DNA of 36,671 bases from CAZHJK01 sp964533275 (lineage in GTDB: Bacteria > Bacillota > Clostridia > Eubacteriales > Garciellaceae), in assembly GCA_964533275.1 (NCBI GenBank), contig CAZHJK010000025.1:1-36671 (forward strand). Direction: 5' to 3'. The notes beneath the pieces are model-generated. The model was given only the letters and a program-made list of their open reading frames with translations. It was not told where the DNA came from and made no database searches. Every line of letters begins with the position of its first letter. Position 1 is the first letter of the stretch. The position numbers and the translations under genes were made by a program. This document shows, piece after piece, positions 1-7,425 of this stretch.

Positions 1-20
1 ATAGCTAAAGCTTTTTGGAA

Positions 21-48
21 CCCCCGGTAAAACCGGGGGTTTTCTTCT
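21..48 (+). terminator. Intrinsic terminator of a plus-strand gene left of the window
   Basis: A GC-rich 7-8 bp stem (positions 21-28 with 32-39, loop AAA) is followed on the plus strand by TTTTCTTCT. The minus strand has no T-run after the hairpin, so it reads as the terminator of a plus-strand gene ending just left of the window. That gene would converge on tepA. In B. subtilis the gene after tepA (spoIIIE) is co-directional, so synteny may break here. Confidence 0.7.
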
Positions 49-49
49 A

Positions 50-80
50 CAAAATTAAATAAGCACAGAAAGACTGTGCT
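50..80 (-). terminator. Probable terminator of the dut-ymxH-dapG-tepA unit
   Basis: A perfect 7 bp stem (62-68 with 74-80, five-base loop) lies about 50 bases past the tepA stop. On the minus strand it is followed by an interrupted T-rich tract, TATTTAATTTTG. The broken T-run makes it weaker than the other terminators in this window, but the position is right. Confidence 0.5.
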
Positions 81-131
81 ATAATTAATAAAATATTTTA
101 ATATTATATCATACATGATAATGTTCTCAAA

Positions 132-851
132 CTACTTAATTTCAGTTGTTTTTTTATCGTATATCAATTGCTTTAACTTACTTCTCGCTTGTGATATTCC
201 TCCTACTTCATCTATCAAACCATTTTCTACTGCTTCTTTCCCTATTAGTATAGTACCCACATCATTAGCTAATTCACCAGTGTTTAACATTAATTTTCTA
301 AATTTTTCTTCAGTTATAGTTGAATTCCCTGCCACAAATCTTACTACCCTTTCCTGCATTTTGTTAAAGTAAGCGAATGTTTGAGGAATTCCAATAACTA
401 ATCCAGTCATCCTAATAGGATGAATTGTCATTGTTGCTGTAGGAACTATAAAAGAATAATCTGTAGACACTGAAAGTGGTACTCCAATACTATGACCACC
501 ACCTAAAACTATTGATACACTAGGTTTTGAAAGGCTTGTAATAAGTTCTGAAATAGCTAATCCTGCTTCAACATCACCTCCCATAGTATTAAGCAATAAA
601 AGTAAACCCTCAATCTCTGGATTTTCTTCCAGAGATAATAATTGAGGAATAATATGCTCATATTTTGTTGTCTTATTCTGTGGTGGAGAAACCATGTGTC
701 CTTCAATTTGACCAATTATAGTTATACTTTGAATATTACTTTTATAGGAAGGAATATTCAATTGTCCCAACTTTTCGATTGTATCAATTTTTGAATCTTT
801 ATTATTTTTTTGCTCTATTTCATCTTTACCCTTACTCTTTTCATTTTTCAA
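132..851 (-). CDS. tepA: ClpP-like serine peptidase of the TepA/YmfB family
   Basis: This ClpP-fold peptidase of about 239 residues belongs to the family that in B. subtilis is linked to spore outgrowth and was first named translocation-enhancing protein. From the chosen start, the GGGHSIG segment puts the likely nucleophile at Ser121 and TMTIHP gives the likely catalytic His144. A later Asp-containing stretch, ending in the ClpP-like EAVENGLID, can complete the triad. The first 28 or so residues are highly charged and Lys/Glu-rich, with no signal peptide. The longest frame starts at a GTG at 860, but that GTG lies inside the Shine-Dalgarno GAGGTGA (857-863). The TTG at 851, five bases downstream, is the better start. 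It is the last gene of the unit beginning at dut, 84-93 bases after dapG. The family call is secure; the substrate cannot be read from sequence. Confidence 0.85.
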   Translation of the reverse strand: MKNEKSKGKDEIEQKNNKDSKIDTIEKLGQLNIPSYKSNIQSITIIGQIEGHMVSPPQNKTTKYEHIIPQLLSLEENPEIEGLLLLLNTMGGDVEAGLAISELITSLSKPSVSIVLGGGHSIGVPLSVSTDYSFIVPTATMTIHPIRMTGLVIGIPQTFAYFNKMQERVVRFVAGNSTITEEKFRKLMLNTGELANDVGTILIGKEAVENGLIDEVGGISQARSKLKQLIYDKKTTEIK

Positions 852-944
852 ATTTTTCACCTCATCTTTTAGGGTTACGAATATATTATTTGTAATTACT
901 TAATATATATGTAGTTATTCTAAAATAAAAAGAGTATATAATTA

Positions 945-2156
945 TTATCCTAAATTAAATTCTTCATGTAATACTTTTATTGCTGTCTTTGTATCTTTAC
1001 CATTCACTAAACAAGATATAGTTATATGGGAATCTGCAGTTTGCAATATTTGGATACCCTCTCGATGTAATGCTGAAATAATGCGTGCCATAACTCCAGG
1101 AACACCTCTCATTCCGTTCCCAATAGCAGTTACTTTACAACAATTATCTATTATTGTATACTCATATTTATTCTCTTTTAAGAGTTCTTCTATCTTTTCA
1201 ATATCATTATTATCAATTATAAAAACTTTTTCTTCTGGAAATAAATTTATTAGGTCTATGCTTATATTCCTATTTGCTATTTCAGTAAAAAATAGAGGGT
1301 CAAAATATGATTCGATATTTTGATTTTTAATTTTTAGTTTAATTTGTGCTCTATTTGGAATATGTGCAATGCCAGTTACAACAGGATATTTTAATGTTTT
1401 TTGTAAGTTTATTTTATTATAATTAGTAATTAAGGTCCCAGGAGAATCAGTATTAGTATTTTTTATATATAATGGTATATTACATCTCATTGATACTTCT
1501 ATAGCTCTTGGGTGTATTACCTTAGCCCCATATTCAGCTAATTGAAAGACCTCGTTATAATCAATTGCTGATAACACCTTTGCACTTGACACCAATCTAG
1601 GATCAGCAGTCATTACTCCATCAACATCTGTATAAATCTCAATACTATCTGCATTTAATGCTTCTCCTAATATTGAAGCAGTTACATCACTTCCCCCTCT
1701 TCCTAATGTCGTAAAATCACCGTGTTCAGTAATACCTTGAAATCCAGTAACAACCGGCACCTTTCCTTCTTTTATTATGTTTAATAATACCTGTGTATCA
1801 ACATTCTTTATATTAGCATTTCCAAAGTGATTGTCAGTTATAATACCAGCTTGACCACCTGTTAAGGGTATGGCATCCCAACCTTCATTTTTTATATGTG
1901 TAGCTATTATAACTGAAGAAATAATCTCTCCACACACCATTATTAAATCTAAATTTCTAGGTGCTGATTTGTATTCATTTAACATTCCAATAAGAGTATC
2001 AGTTGCATATGGTTCACCTTTTCTACCCATTGCAGATACAACAATAACTGGATTTTTCCCCTTACCCTTCGCTTCTTTTATCTTCTTAACTATATTATTT
2101 CTTGAATCTAGAGAACTTACTGATGTTCCCCCAAATTTTTGGATAACTATCTTCAT
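945..2156 (-). CDS. dapG: Aspartokinase I, diaminopimelate-regulated type (DapG)
   Basis: It phosphorylates L-aspartate, the first committed step towards diaminopimelate, lysine, threonine and methionine. The length of 403 residues matches B. subtilis DapG. The amino-acid kinase domain begins with the KFGGTSV signature (residues 7-13), continues with VSAMGRKGEPYATDTL and has the GRGGSD substrate loop. The last ~140 residues form paired ACT domains, including the conserved GNGMRGVPGVMARI stretch. The high similarity to DapG rather than LysC or YclM favours isozyme I, which supplies diaminopimelate for cell wall and, in spore formers, dipicolinate. B. subtilis has asd and dapA beside it; here both are absent. 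The ATG is preceded by GGAGGAAA at good spacing. It lies 84 bases after ymxH. Confidence 0.95.
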   Translation of the reverse strand: MKIVIQKFGGTSVSSLDSRNNIVKKIKEAKGKGKNPVIVVSAMGRKGEPYATDTLIGMLNEYKSAPRNLDLIMVCGEIISSVIIATHIKNEGWDAIPLTGGQAGIITDNHFGNANIKNVDTQVLLNIIKEGKVPVVTGFQGITEHGDFTTLGRGGSDVTASILGEALNADSIEIYTDVDGVMTADPRLVSSAKVLSAIDYNEVFQLAEYGAKVIHPRAIEVSMRCNIPLYIKNTNTDSPGTLITNYNKINLQKTLKYPVVTGIAHIPNRAQIKLKIKNQNIESYFDPLFFTEIANRNISIDLINLFPEEKVFIIDNNDIEKIEELLKENKYEYTIIDNCCKVTAIGNGMRGVPGVMARIISALHREGIQILQTADSHITISCLVNGKDTKTAIKVLHEEFNLG

Positions 2157-2240
2157 ATATTTTCCTCCAGTAATTATTTATGTTCTTATAATTTAATTAT
2201 TTAGTTGTTTATTATTTTCTATGTTTATATAAAAAAGATC

Positions 2241-2474
2241 TTATTTTTCAATTATAACCATATCAGAGCCTATTTTTTTTATATTATCCCAAGGAATAGC
2301 ATCTACTTTTTTTTCTGATATAAAAGACAAATATCCTTTTAATTCTGGTATTAAAATAGTATTAATCTTGCCATTTCTAATATCAAATTCTACATCACAA
2401 TCACCCAAAAGACCTAATCTTTCTCCTGTGGATATATTAATTATTTCTTTATTTTTTAATTCTTGCCATCTCAT
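2241..2474 (-). CDS. ymxH: YlmC/YmxH-family PRC-barrel sporulation protein
   Basis: This small 77-residue protein consists of a single PRC-barrel-like beta domain. Visible features are an N-terminal MRWQELKNKEIINI start, a GERLGLLGDCDVEFD segment and an IPWDNIKKIG segment near the C terminus, all typical of the YlmC/YmxH family annotated as sporulation proteins. Its molecular role is not established. The position between dut and dapG mirrors ymxH upstream of the dapG cluster in B. subtilis. The ATG follows AAAGGAGG. It has no membrane segment and no catalytic motif. Confidence 0.85.
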   Translation of the reverse strand: MRWQELKNKEIINISTGERLGLLGDCDVEFDIRNGKINTILIPELKGYLSFISEKKVDAIPWDNIKKIGSDMVIIEK

Positions 2475-2509
2475 ACTGAAACCTCCTTTATAAAAATAAA
2501 TAATACTAT

Positions 2510-2947
2510 TTACCCAGAATGTCCAAAACCTTCTTTGCCTCTCTGAGTTTCATCTAGTTCTTGTACTAATTCCCAATCGGCAATAATATATTTTTTTATA
2601 ACCATTTGTGCAATACGTTCTCCAGGTTTTATAGTGAAATCTCTTTCTCCCAAATTTATTAAAATAACTTTTATCTCACCCCTATAATCCGAATCAATTG
2701 TTCCAATTCCATTAACTAATGTAATACCGTGCTTTAATGAAAGACCACTACGAGCTCTAATTTGAGCCTCATAACCTTCTGGCATAGAAATGGATACTCC
2801 TGTTGGAATTAGCATTCTTTCTCTGGGTCTTATTATTTTTGAAGTTGTAATATTTGCATATATATCCATTCCAGCTGATCCTTTTGTTTGATATTCTGGG
2901 AGATTATATTTTGATTTGTTTGTAATTTTAATTTTGCAAGCATTCAT
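2510..2947 (-). CDS. dut: dUTP diphosphatase (dUTPase), trimeric type
   Basis: It hydrolyses dUTP to dUMP and pyrophosphate, limiting uracil incorporation and supplying the dTMP precursor. At 145 residues it has normal trimeric dUTPase size. The five family motifs appear in order: AGMDIYA; the PTGVSISMPEGY region; RARSGLSLKHGI; the GTIDSDYRGEI and ERIAQMVI segments; and a C-terminal RGKEGFGHSG. The last motif, which closes over the nucleotide, normally reads RGxGGFGSTG and here has E and H in place of G and S. The Shine-Dalgarno sequence (GGTTAGGT) is weaker than in neighbours. It is probably the first gene of the dut-ymxH-dapG-tepA unit, with a promoter at 3047-3074. Confidence 0.95.
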   Translation of the reverse strand: MNACKIKITNKSKYNLPEYQTKGSAGMDIYANITTSKIIRPRERMLIPTGVSISMPEGYEAQIRARSGLSLKHGITLVNGIGTIDSDYRGEIKVILINLGERDFTIKPGERIAQMVIKKYIIADWELVQELDETQRGKEGFGHSG

Positions 2948-3046
2948 TATTAACCTAACCCTTTCTCTTTTGTATTTCTTTGCCTGTTTAAAAGATTAAT
3001 CTTTAACATAAATTCATAACTACTATTTAAATTTCCTATTAAATTT

Positions 3047-3074
3047 ATTATATATTATTTTATTTAGTTTACAA
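3047..3074 (-). promoter_or_regulatory. Predicted sigma-A promoter for dut-ymxH-dapG-tepA
   Basis: On the minus strand, TTGTAA (3069-3074) is followed after 16 bases by a perfect TATAAT (3047-3052). The element sits just past the ylxY stop, about 100 bases upstream of the dut ATG. The -10 is perfect and the -35 matches 4 of 6, but the surrounding DNA is very AT-rich. Confidence 0.5.
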
Positions 3075-3083
3075 ATTTACACA

Positions 3084-3785
3084 TTATTCCTTAATCAAAT
3101 CTGAGACTGTTACAATATCTAAATTCTTATTTTTAATATCCTTTATAATAGAAGGAAGAGCTTTTACAGTTCCCTCTGTAGGATGCATTAATACTATGCC
3201 TCCATTTAGTTTATTTTTAAATACTCTATCATAAATAATTTGTGGATCCTGGTCCTTCCAATCAATAGTATCAATATTCCACATTATAACTCTATAACCA
3301 AGTCTTTCGGCAATTTCTACAGTTTTATCATTTATATCACCATATGGCGGGGCAAAAAGAGTTGTTTTTTCTCCTATAACTTTTTCTATTACTTTCTCTG
3401 CATTTATTATTTCATTTTCATTGTCTAAATCGTTAAGCTGACTATGTTTTTTGTGATCATAGCCATGATTTCCGATTTCATGCCCCTCTATAAATATTCT
3501 ATTCAGTAAATCTGGATTATCCTCTGCCCATTTCCCCCCTATATAAAATGTTATCTTTGTATTCTCATTTTTTAATATGTCTAGTAAATTTGGAATATAT
3601 TCTGTGCCCCAAACCACATTACAGGTAAGTGAAATCTCATTTCTCCCTGTTTCAGCTTCATAAATTGGTTTAAATGCTGAAACATTAAATTGTGTAAACA
3701 TTATTAAAATTATTATTATAGTTGCTATAATAATACCTAATGTTATAAATAATTTTTTATTAAATGGTATAAAATATATTTTCAT
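3084..3785 (-). CDS. ylxY: YlxY-like polysaccharide deacetylase (NodB) family protein, probably catalytically altered
   Basis: This membrane-anchored NodB-homology protein has 233 residues from the chosen start: one N-terminal transmembrane segment (about 12-31), then the deacetylase fold outside the membrane. Several motifs of active enzymes are present: the HxxxH metal pair (His107, His111, in GNHGYDH), APPYGD (145-150), NIDTIDWK (170-177) and VLMHP (198-202). The first motif, normally TFDDGP and carrying the catalytic base and a metal-binding Asp, reads LTCNVVWG (53-60), so Asn and Val replace Asp-Asp. The longest frame begins at 3878, inside the pnp terminator. The ATG at 3785, with AGGAGGG six bases upstream, is the real start. 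It lies directly after pnp, as ylxY does in B. subtilis. Family sure; enzymatic activity doubtful. Confidence 0.8.
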   Translation of the reverse strand: MKIYFIPFNKKLFITLGIIIATIIIILIMFTQFNVSAFKPIYEAETGRNEISLTCNVVWGTEYIPNLLDILKNENTKITFYIGGKWAEDNPDLLNRIFIEGHEIGNHGYDHKKHSQLNDLDNENEIINAEKVIEKVIGEKTTLFAPPYGDINDKTVEIAERLGYRVIMWNIDTIDWKDQDPQIIYDRVFKNKLNGGIVLMHPTEGTVKALPSIIKDIKNKNLDIVTVSDLIKE

Positions 3786-3863
3786 ATTAACCCTCCTATT
3801 AAATACTTGATAGTAGATTAATATTTTATATAATGATGAGTTATTACATTTATTGTATAAATT

Positions 3864-3896
3864 AAAACAAAAAAACATAAACCTCTTGGGTTTATG
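3864..3896 (-). terminator. Intrinsic terminator after pnp
   Basis: On the minus strand, an 8 bp perfect stem (3889-3896 with 3876-3883, five-base loop) is followed by TTTTTTTGTTTT. It begins about 20 bases past the pnp stop and ends the pnp transcript before ylxY. Confidence 0.8.
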
Positions 3897-3916
3897 AATT
3901 ATGATACTTTTAATCC

Positions 3917-6007
3917 TTATTTATTATCATTTGGAAGAGCATCTTTTCTGGATAAATTAATTCTACCCTGTTTATCAATCTCTATTACCTTTACTAATAT
4001 TTCATCTCCAATATTTAAGATATCTTCAACTTTTTCAACCCTTTCATGGGACAATTTAGAAATATGAACTAATCCTTCTTTTCCACCAGGTAATTCTAAA
4101 AAAGCTCCAAAGTTAAGAATTTTAACTACCTTTCCTAAAAGCACTTCGCCAACTTCAACTTCCTTTATCAAATCTATTATTATTTGCTTGGCTTTTTCTC
4201 CTGTATTAGTATCTTGAGCAGTTATATAAATTTTTCCATCATCATCAATATCAATTTTTACATTTGTTTCCGCAATTATTTTGTTAATAATCTTACCTCC
4301 AGGACCTATTACATCTCTTATTTTTTCAGGATCAATTTTCATTGATATAATTCGTGGAGCATATGGAGATAATTCTACTCTAGGAGTATTTATTACTTCA
4401 TTCATCTTCTTTAGGATAAATAATCTGCCATTTCTAGCTTGTTCAAGTGCTCTTTCCAAAATAGGTTTATCAATACCTTGTATTTTTATGTCCATTTGTA
4501 TTGCTGTAATACCCTTTTTTGTTCCTGCAACTTTAAAATCCATATCCCCTAAAAAATCTTCCATACCTTGAATATCGGTTAAAATTGCTATATTATTTCC
4601 TTCTTTTATTAATCCCATCGCTATCCCAGCAACAGGAGCTTTTAAAGGAACTCCAGCATCTAATAATGACAAAGTACTTCCACATACACTTGCTTGAGAA
4701 GTAGATCCATTTGAACTTAAAACTTCTGATACTACACGCATGGTATATGGAAATTCTTCCTCAGATGGTATAACAGGTTCAAGTGCTCTTTCTGCTAGTG
4801 CACCATGACCTATTTCTCGTCTTCCTGGTCCTCTTAAAAAACCTGTTTCTCCAACACTATAGGGAGGAAAATTATAATGATGCATATAACGTTTTGATTC
4901 TTCCTCTGTCAATCCATCTAATATTTGCACATCACCTAATGCACCTAGTGTAACTATAGATAGTACTTGTGTCTGTCCTCTTGTAAATAATCCTGACCCA
5001 TGAGTTCTTTTCAATAGCCCAACTTCTGATGTAATGGTTCTAATTTCATCGGTTTTGCGATTATCAGGTCTAATTCCTTCTAATGTAATCATCTTTCTTA
5101 CTTCTTCTTTTTCCATATTATAAATAACTTCTTCTATTGTTTTTTTATCATCTGGATATTTTTCTATAAATGTATCTAAGATAAGTTCCTTTAACTCATC
5201 AATATTATTTTGTCTTTCTAGTTTTTCTACTGTTTTTATAGCATTTTTTAATTTTTCAGAACCAAATTCTTTAATTTCTGCTTCAATATCTTTATTTGGC
5301 ATTACTAAATTTACTACCATTTTTTCTTTTCCGATATCTTGTACTATTTCTTCTTGAAATGCAACTAGCTCTTTTATTTCTTCATGTGCTTTCATAATAG
5401 CTGTTAGCATAACTTCTTCAGATATTTCATTAGAACCTGCTTCTACCATCATAATGGCATCCTTTGTGCCAGATACAATAAGGTTAAGATCGCTTTTTAC
5501 TCTTTGTACGCCAGTAGGATTTGTGATTAATTCACCGTTTACTAATCCCATTGAAACTGAACCAGTTGGACCATTAAAGGGTATATCAGAAATTGATAAG
5601 GCAATAGATGAACCTATCATTGCAACAATATCAGGCAAATTATCTTGATCTACTGAAAAAACTGTTGCAATAATTTGAACATCATTTCTAAATCCTTTAG
5701 GGAATAATGGCCTAATAGGTCTATCAATTAATCTCGATGTTAGAACTGCTTTTTCAGTTGGTCTGCCCTCTCTTTTAATAAATCCACCTGGAATTTTTCC
5801 TACTGCGTATAATTTTTCTTCAAAATCGCAGCTTAAAGGGAAGAAGTCTATTCCTTCTCTAGGTGTTTTTGATGCTGTTGCAGTAATTAAGACTGAAGTA
5901 TCTCCATACCTGATTAATGCTGATCCATTAGATAATTGTGCCATTTGTCCAGTTTCTACGATTAATTCTCTTCCGGCTAAATTAGTTTTAAAAATTTTTT
6001 TTGTCAT
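3917..6007 (-). CDS. pnp: Polyribonucleotide nucleotidyltransferase (PNPase)
   Basis: This phosphorolytic 3'-to-5' exoribonuclease takes part in mRNA decay, forms a homotrimer and in Firmicutes works with RNase Y/J. The length of 696 residues is standard. The domain order is an N-terminal RNase PH core, an all-helical linker (about 230-310), a second RNase PH core carrying the active-site region (GPGRREIGHGALAERAL; TDIQGMEDFLGDMDFKVAG), a KH domain (IRDVIGPGGKIINKI) and a C-terminal S1 domain (VLLGKVVKILNFGAFLEL). The ATG follows AAGGAGGATATAT. It lies 64 bases downstream of a strong terminator after rpsO, with no clear promoter in that gap. Expression may therefore rely on read-through from rpsO, as known for the rpsO-pnp pair in enteric bacteria. 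Confidence 0.98.
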   Translation of the reverse strand: MTKKIFKTNLAGRELIVETGQMAQLSNGSALIRYGDTSVLITATASKTPREGIDFFPLSCDFEEKLYAVGKIPGGFIKREGRPTEKAVLTSRLIDRPIRPLFPKGFRNDVQIIATVFSVDQDNLPDIVAMIGSSIALSISDIPFNGPTGSVSMGLVNGELITNPTGVQRVKSDLNLIVSGTKDAIMMVEAGSNEISEEVMLTAIMKAHEEIKELVAFQEEIVQDIGKEKMVVNLVMPNKDIEAEIKEFGSEKLKNAIKTVEKLERQNNIDELKELILDTFIEKYPDDKKTIEEVIYNMEKEEVRKMITLEGIRPDNRKTDEIRTITSEVGLLKRTHGSGLFTRGQTQVLSIVTLGALGDVQILDGLTEEESKRYMHHYNFPPYSVGETGFLRGPGRREIGHGALAERALEPVIPSEEEFPYTMRVVSEVLSSNGSTSQASVCGSTLSLLDAGVPLKAPVAGIAMGLIKEGNNIAILTDIQGMEDFLGDMDFKVAGTKKGITAIQMDIKIQGIDKPILERALEQARNGRLFILKKMNEVINTPRVELSPYAPRIISMKIDPEKIRDVIGPGGKIINKIIAETNVKIDIDDDGKIYITAQDTNTGEKAKQIIIDLIKEVEVGEVLLGKVVKILNFGAFLELPGGKEGLVHISKLSHERVEKVEDILNIGDEILVKVIEIDKQGRINLSRKDALPNDNK

Positions 6008-6063
6008 ATATATCCTCCTTTCTTAGGTTATTATTCCCTTAATTCCCATAAATAAATCTTTTT

Positions 6064-6094
6064 CAAAAAAAATAGGCGGTATAAACCGCCTATT
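6064..6094 (-). terminator. Intrinsic terminator between rpsO and pnp
   Basis: On the minus strand, a perfect 10 bp stem (6085-6094 with 6071-6080, four-base loop) is followed directly by TTTTTTTTGA. It begins two bases past the rpsO stop. It should end most rpsO transcripts and allow only read-through into pnp. Confidence 0.9.
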
Positions 6095-6095
6095 T

Positions 6096-6365
6096 TTACT
6101 TTCTTATGTTTAATTTAGCAATAATACTTCTGTATCTATCAATATCTTTATCTATTAAATAGTTTAATAAACCTCTTCTTTGCCCAACCATTTTTAATAA
6201 ACCTCTTCTTGAATGATGATCTTTTTTGTGATATTTTAAGTGTTCTGTTAGATGGTTTATTCTCTCTGTTAACATAGCAATTTGAACTTCTGGTGAACCA
6301 GTATCAGATTCATGTAGCTTGTATTCATCTATAATAGACTTTTTTTGTTCATTATTCATTGTCAT
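6096..6365 (-). CDS. rpsO: 30S ribosomal protein S15
   Basis: S15 is a primary 16S rRNA binding protein that organises the platform of the 30S subunit. The 89-residue sequence contains the family signature HESDTGSPEVQIAMLTERI and the basic HHSRRGLLKMVGQRRGLLNYL segment. Two ATGs lie six bases apart; the upstream one has the better spacing from AAAGGAGGTGA. The gene has its own predicted promoter (6458-6486) and an ~85-base leader with alternative pairings, consistent with S15 autoregulation. It is closed by a terminator ahead of pnp. Confidence 0.98.
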   Translation of the reverse strand: MTMNNEQKKSIIDEYKLHESDTGSPEVQIAMLTERINHLTEHLKYHKKDHHSRRGLLKMVGQRRGLLNYLIDKDIDRYRSIIAKLNIRK

Positions 6366-6450
6366 TAGATGTCACCTCCTTTTAAATTTTCTCCATAAGC
6401 TCAGAATACCGTCGGAGAATCGATAATCCGTGCATATGGAATGTTCCTTT
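6366..6450 (-). promoter_or_regulatory. rpsO 5' leader, candidate S15 autoregulatory RNA
   Basis: The ~85-base leader from the predicted start near 6450 to the ATG carries a six-base stem TTCTCC/GGAGAA (6414-6419 with 6389-6394). A competing four-base pairing CGGA/TCCG (6427-6430 with 6413-6416) uses the same TCC segment, so the two cannot form together. The Shine-Dalgarno follows at 6374-6382. S15 represses its own mRNA in several bacteria using unrelated leader structures. Assigning this leader to that role is inference. Confidence 0.4.
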
Positions 6451-6457
6451 AAAAATT

Positions 6458-6486
6458 ATCTTATCATAATATATCTATATTGTAAA
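6458..6486 (-). promoter_or_regulatory. Predicted sigma-A promoter for rpsO
   Basis: On the minus strand, TTTACA (6481-6486, 5/6 match) is followed after 17 bases by TAAGAT (6458-6463, 4/6 match), just past the ribF stop. It gives an rpsO leader of about 85 bases. Confidence 0.5.
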
Positions 6487-6492
6487 TAATAC

Positions 6493-7413
6493 TTATTCTT
6501 TTCTTTTTACAAACTCTATATCTTTTTGGACTTGTGAAACTAAATCATCTAATGAATTAAATTTTTTTTCTGCTCTAATTCTCTCTATAAAAAATATTTC
6601 AATCTCCTCATCATAAATTTCCTTATTAAAATTTAAAATATAACTTTCAATAGTATATGGATGATTTATAAAAGTAGGATTAGATCCTATATTTGTAACA
6701 GCTCTATATTTTTTATTATCATATTGTACAATAGTTTTATATACACCATTCTTTGGAAGAGCAATTGTCTTATCAATTTCTATATTTGCTGTGGGCATTG
6801 AGAGTTTTTTCCCAAGACCTTTCCCTTGTACTACTTTACCTGATATAGAATAGTAAGATCCAAGAAAGACCTTTGCTGTTTGCATATCACCAGCTTGAAT
6901 AAGTTTTCTTATATTTGTACTACTAATTGTGGTATCTTTAACTTTAACTGGTTCTATAATTGTTACATCAAATCCATATTTTTTACCAAGTTTAATTAAA
7001 ATGTCAGGAGTCCCTAATTCTTTGTAACCAAATCTATAATTAAATCCTATAACAACATGTTTTACATCAAATTTATCAACAAGTATGTTTTTTACAAATT
7101 CTTCAGGCGTTGTTATCATTAATTCACGAGTAAAGTCTGGGAATATTAAATAGTCTATTCCCAAGGATTTAAAGATTTTAATTTTTTTATTATTCGAGAA
7201 CAATAACTTAGGTACTTTTTCTGGAGAAAGTATCGATAAAGGATGTGTCTTGAAAGTATAGACAGCACTTTTAATATTCATTCCCACTGCTATTTTTTTT
7301 GTTGTTTTTATTAGTTTTTGGTGTCCTAAGTGTATTCCATCAAAATATCCTAAGGCGATTACCGTAGGAGAAGTTTCCTGACCATTATTATGATATTGTT
7401 CTATAATTTCCAT
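6493..7413 (-). CDS. ribF: Bifunctional riboflavin kinase / FAD synthetase
   Basis: It converts riboflavin to FMN and then FMN to FAD. The 306-residue protein has the standard two-domain form. The N-terminal nucleotidyltransferase domain carries LGYFDGIHLGHQKLI (21-35; the HxGH site is at 28-31) and SSTNIRKLIQAGD. The C-terminal riboflavin kinase domain carries GKGLGKKLSMPTANI with the PTAN motif. The ATG follows AAGGAGAG. It starts 12 bases after the truB stop, so the two are co-transcribed, an arrangement conserved across Firmicutes. Confidence 0.97.
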   Translation of the reverse strand: MEIIEQYHNNGQETSPTVIALGYFDGIHLGHQKLIKTTKKIAVGMNIKSAVYTFKTHPLSILSPEKVPKLLFSNNKKIKIFKSLGIDYLIFPDFTRELMITTPEEFVKNILVDKFDVKHVVIGFNYRFGYKELGTPDILIKLGKKYGFDVTIIEPVKVKDTTISSTNIRKLIQAGDMQTAKVFLGSYYSISGKVVQGKGLGKKLSMPTANIEIDKTIALPKNGVYKTIVQYDNKKYRAVTNIGSNPTFINHPYTIESYILNFNKEIYDEEIEIFFIERIRAEKKFNSLDDLVSQVQKDIEFVKRKE

Positions 7414-7425
7414 TGTATTCTCTCC

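Noticed and set aside
3786..3878. N-terminal extension of ylxY
   Set aside because: It overlaps the pnp terminator T-tract and hairpin, and the ATG at 3785 has AGGAGGG upstream plus a typical transmembrane start.
6163..6210. 18-base exact direct repeat within rpsO
   Set aside because: It encodes the two RRGLL motifs normal for S15, so protein conservation and codon use explain it.
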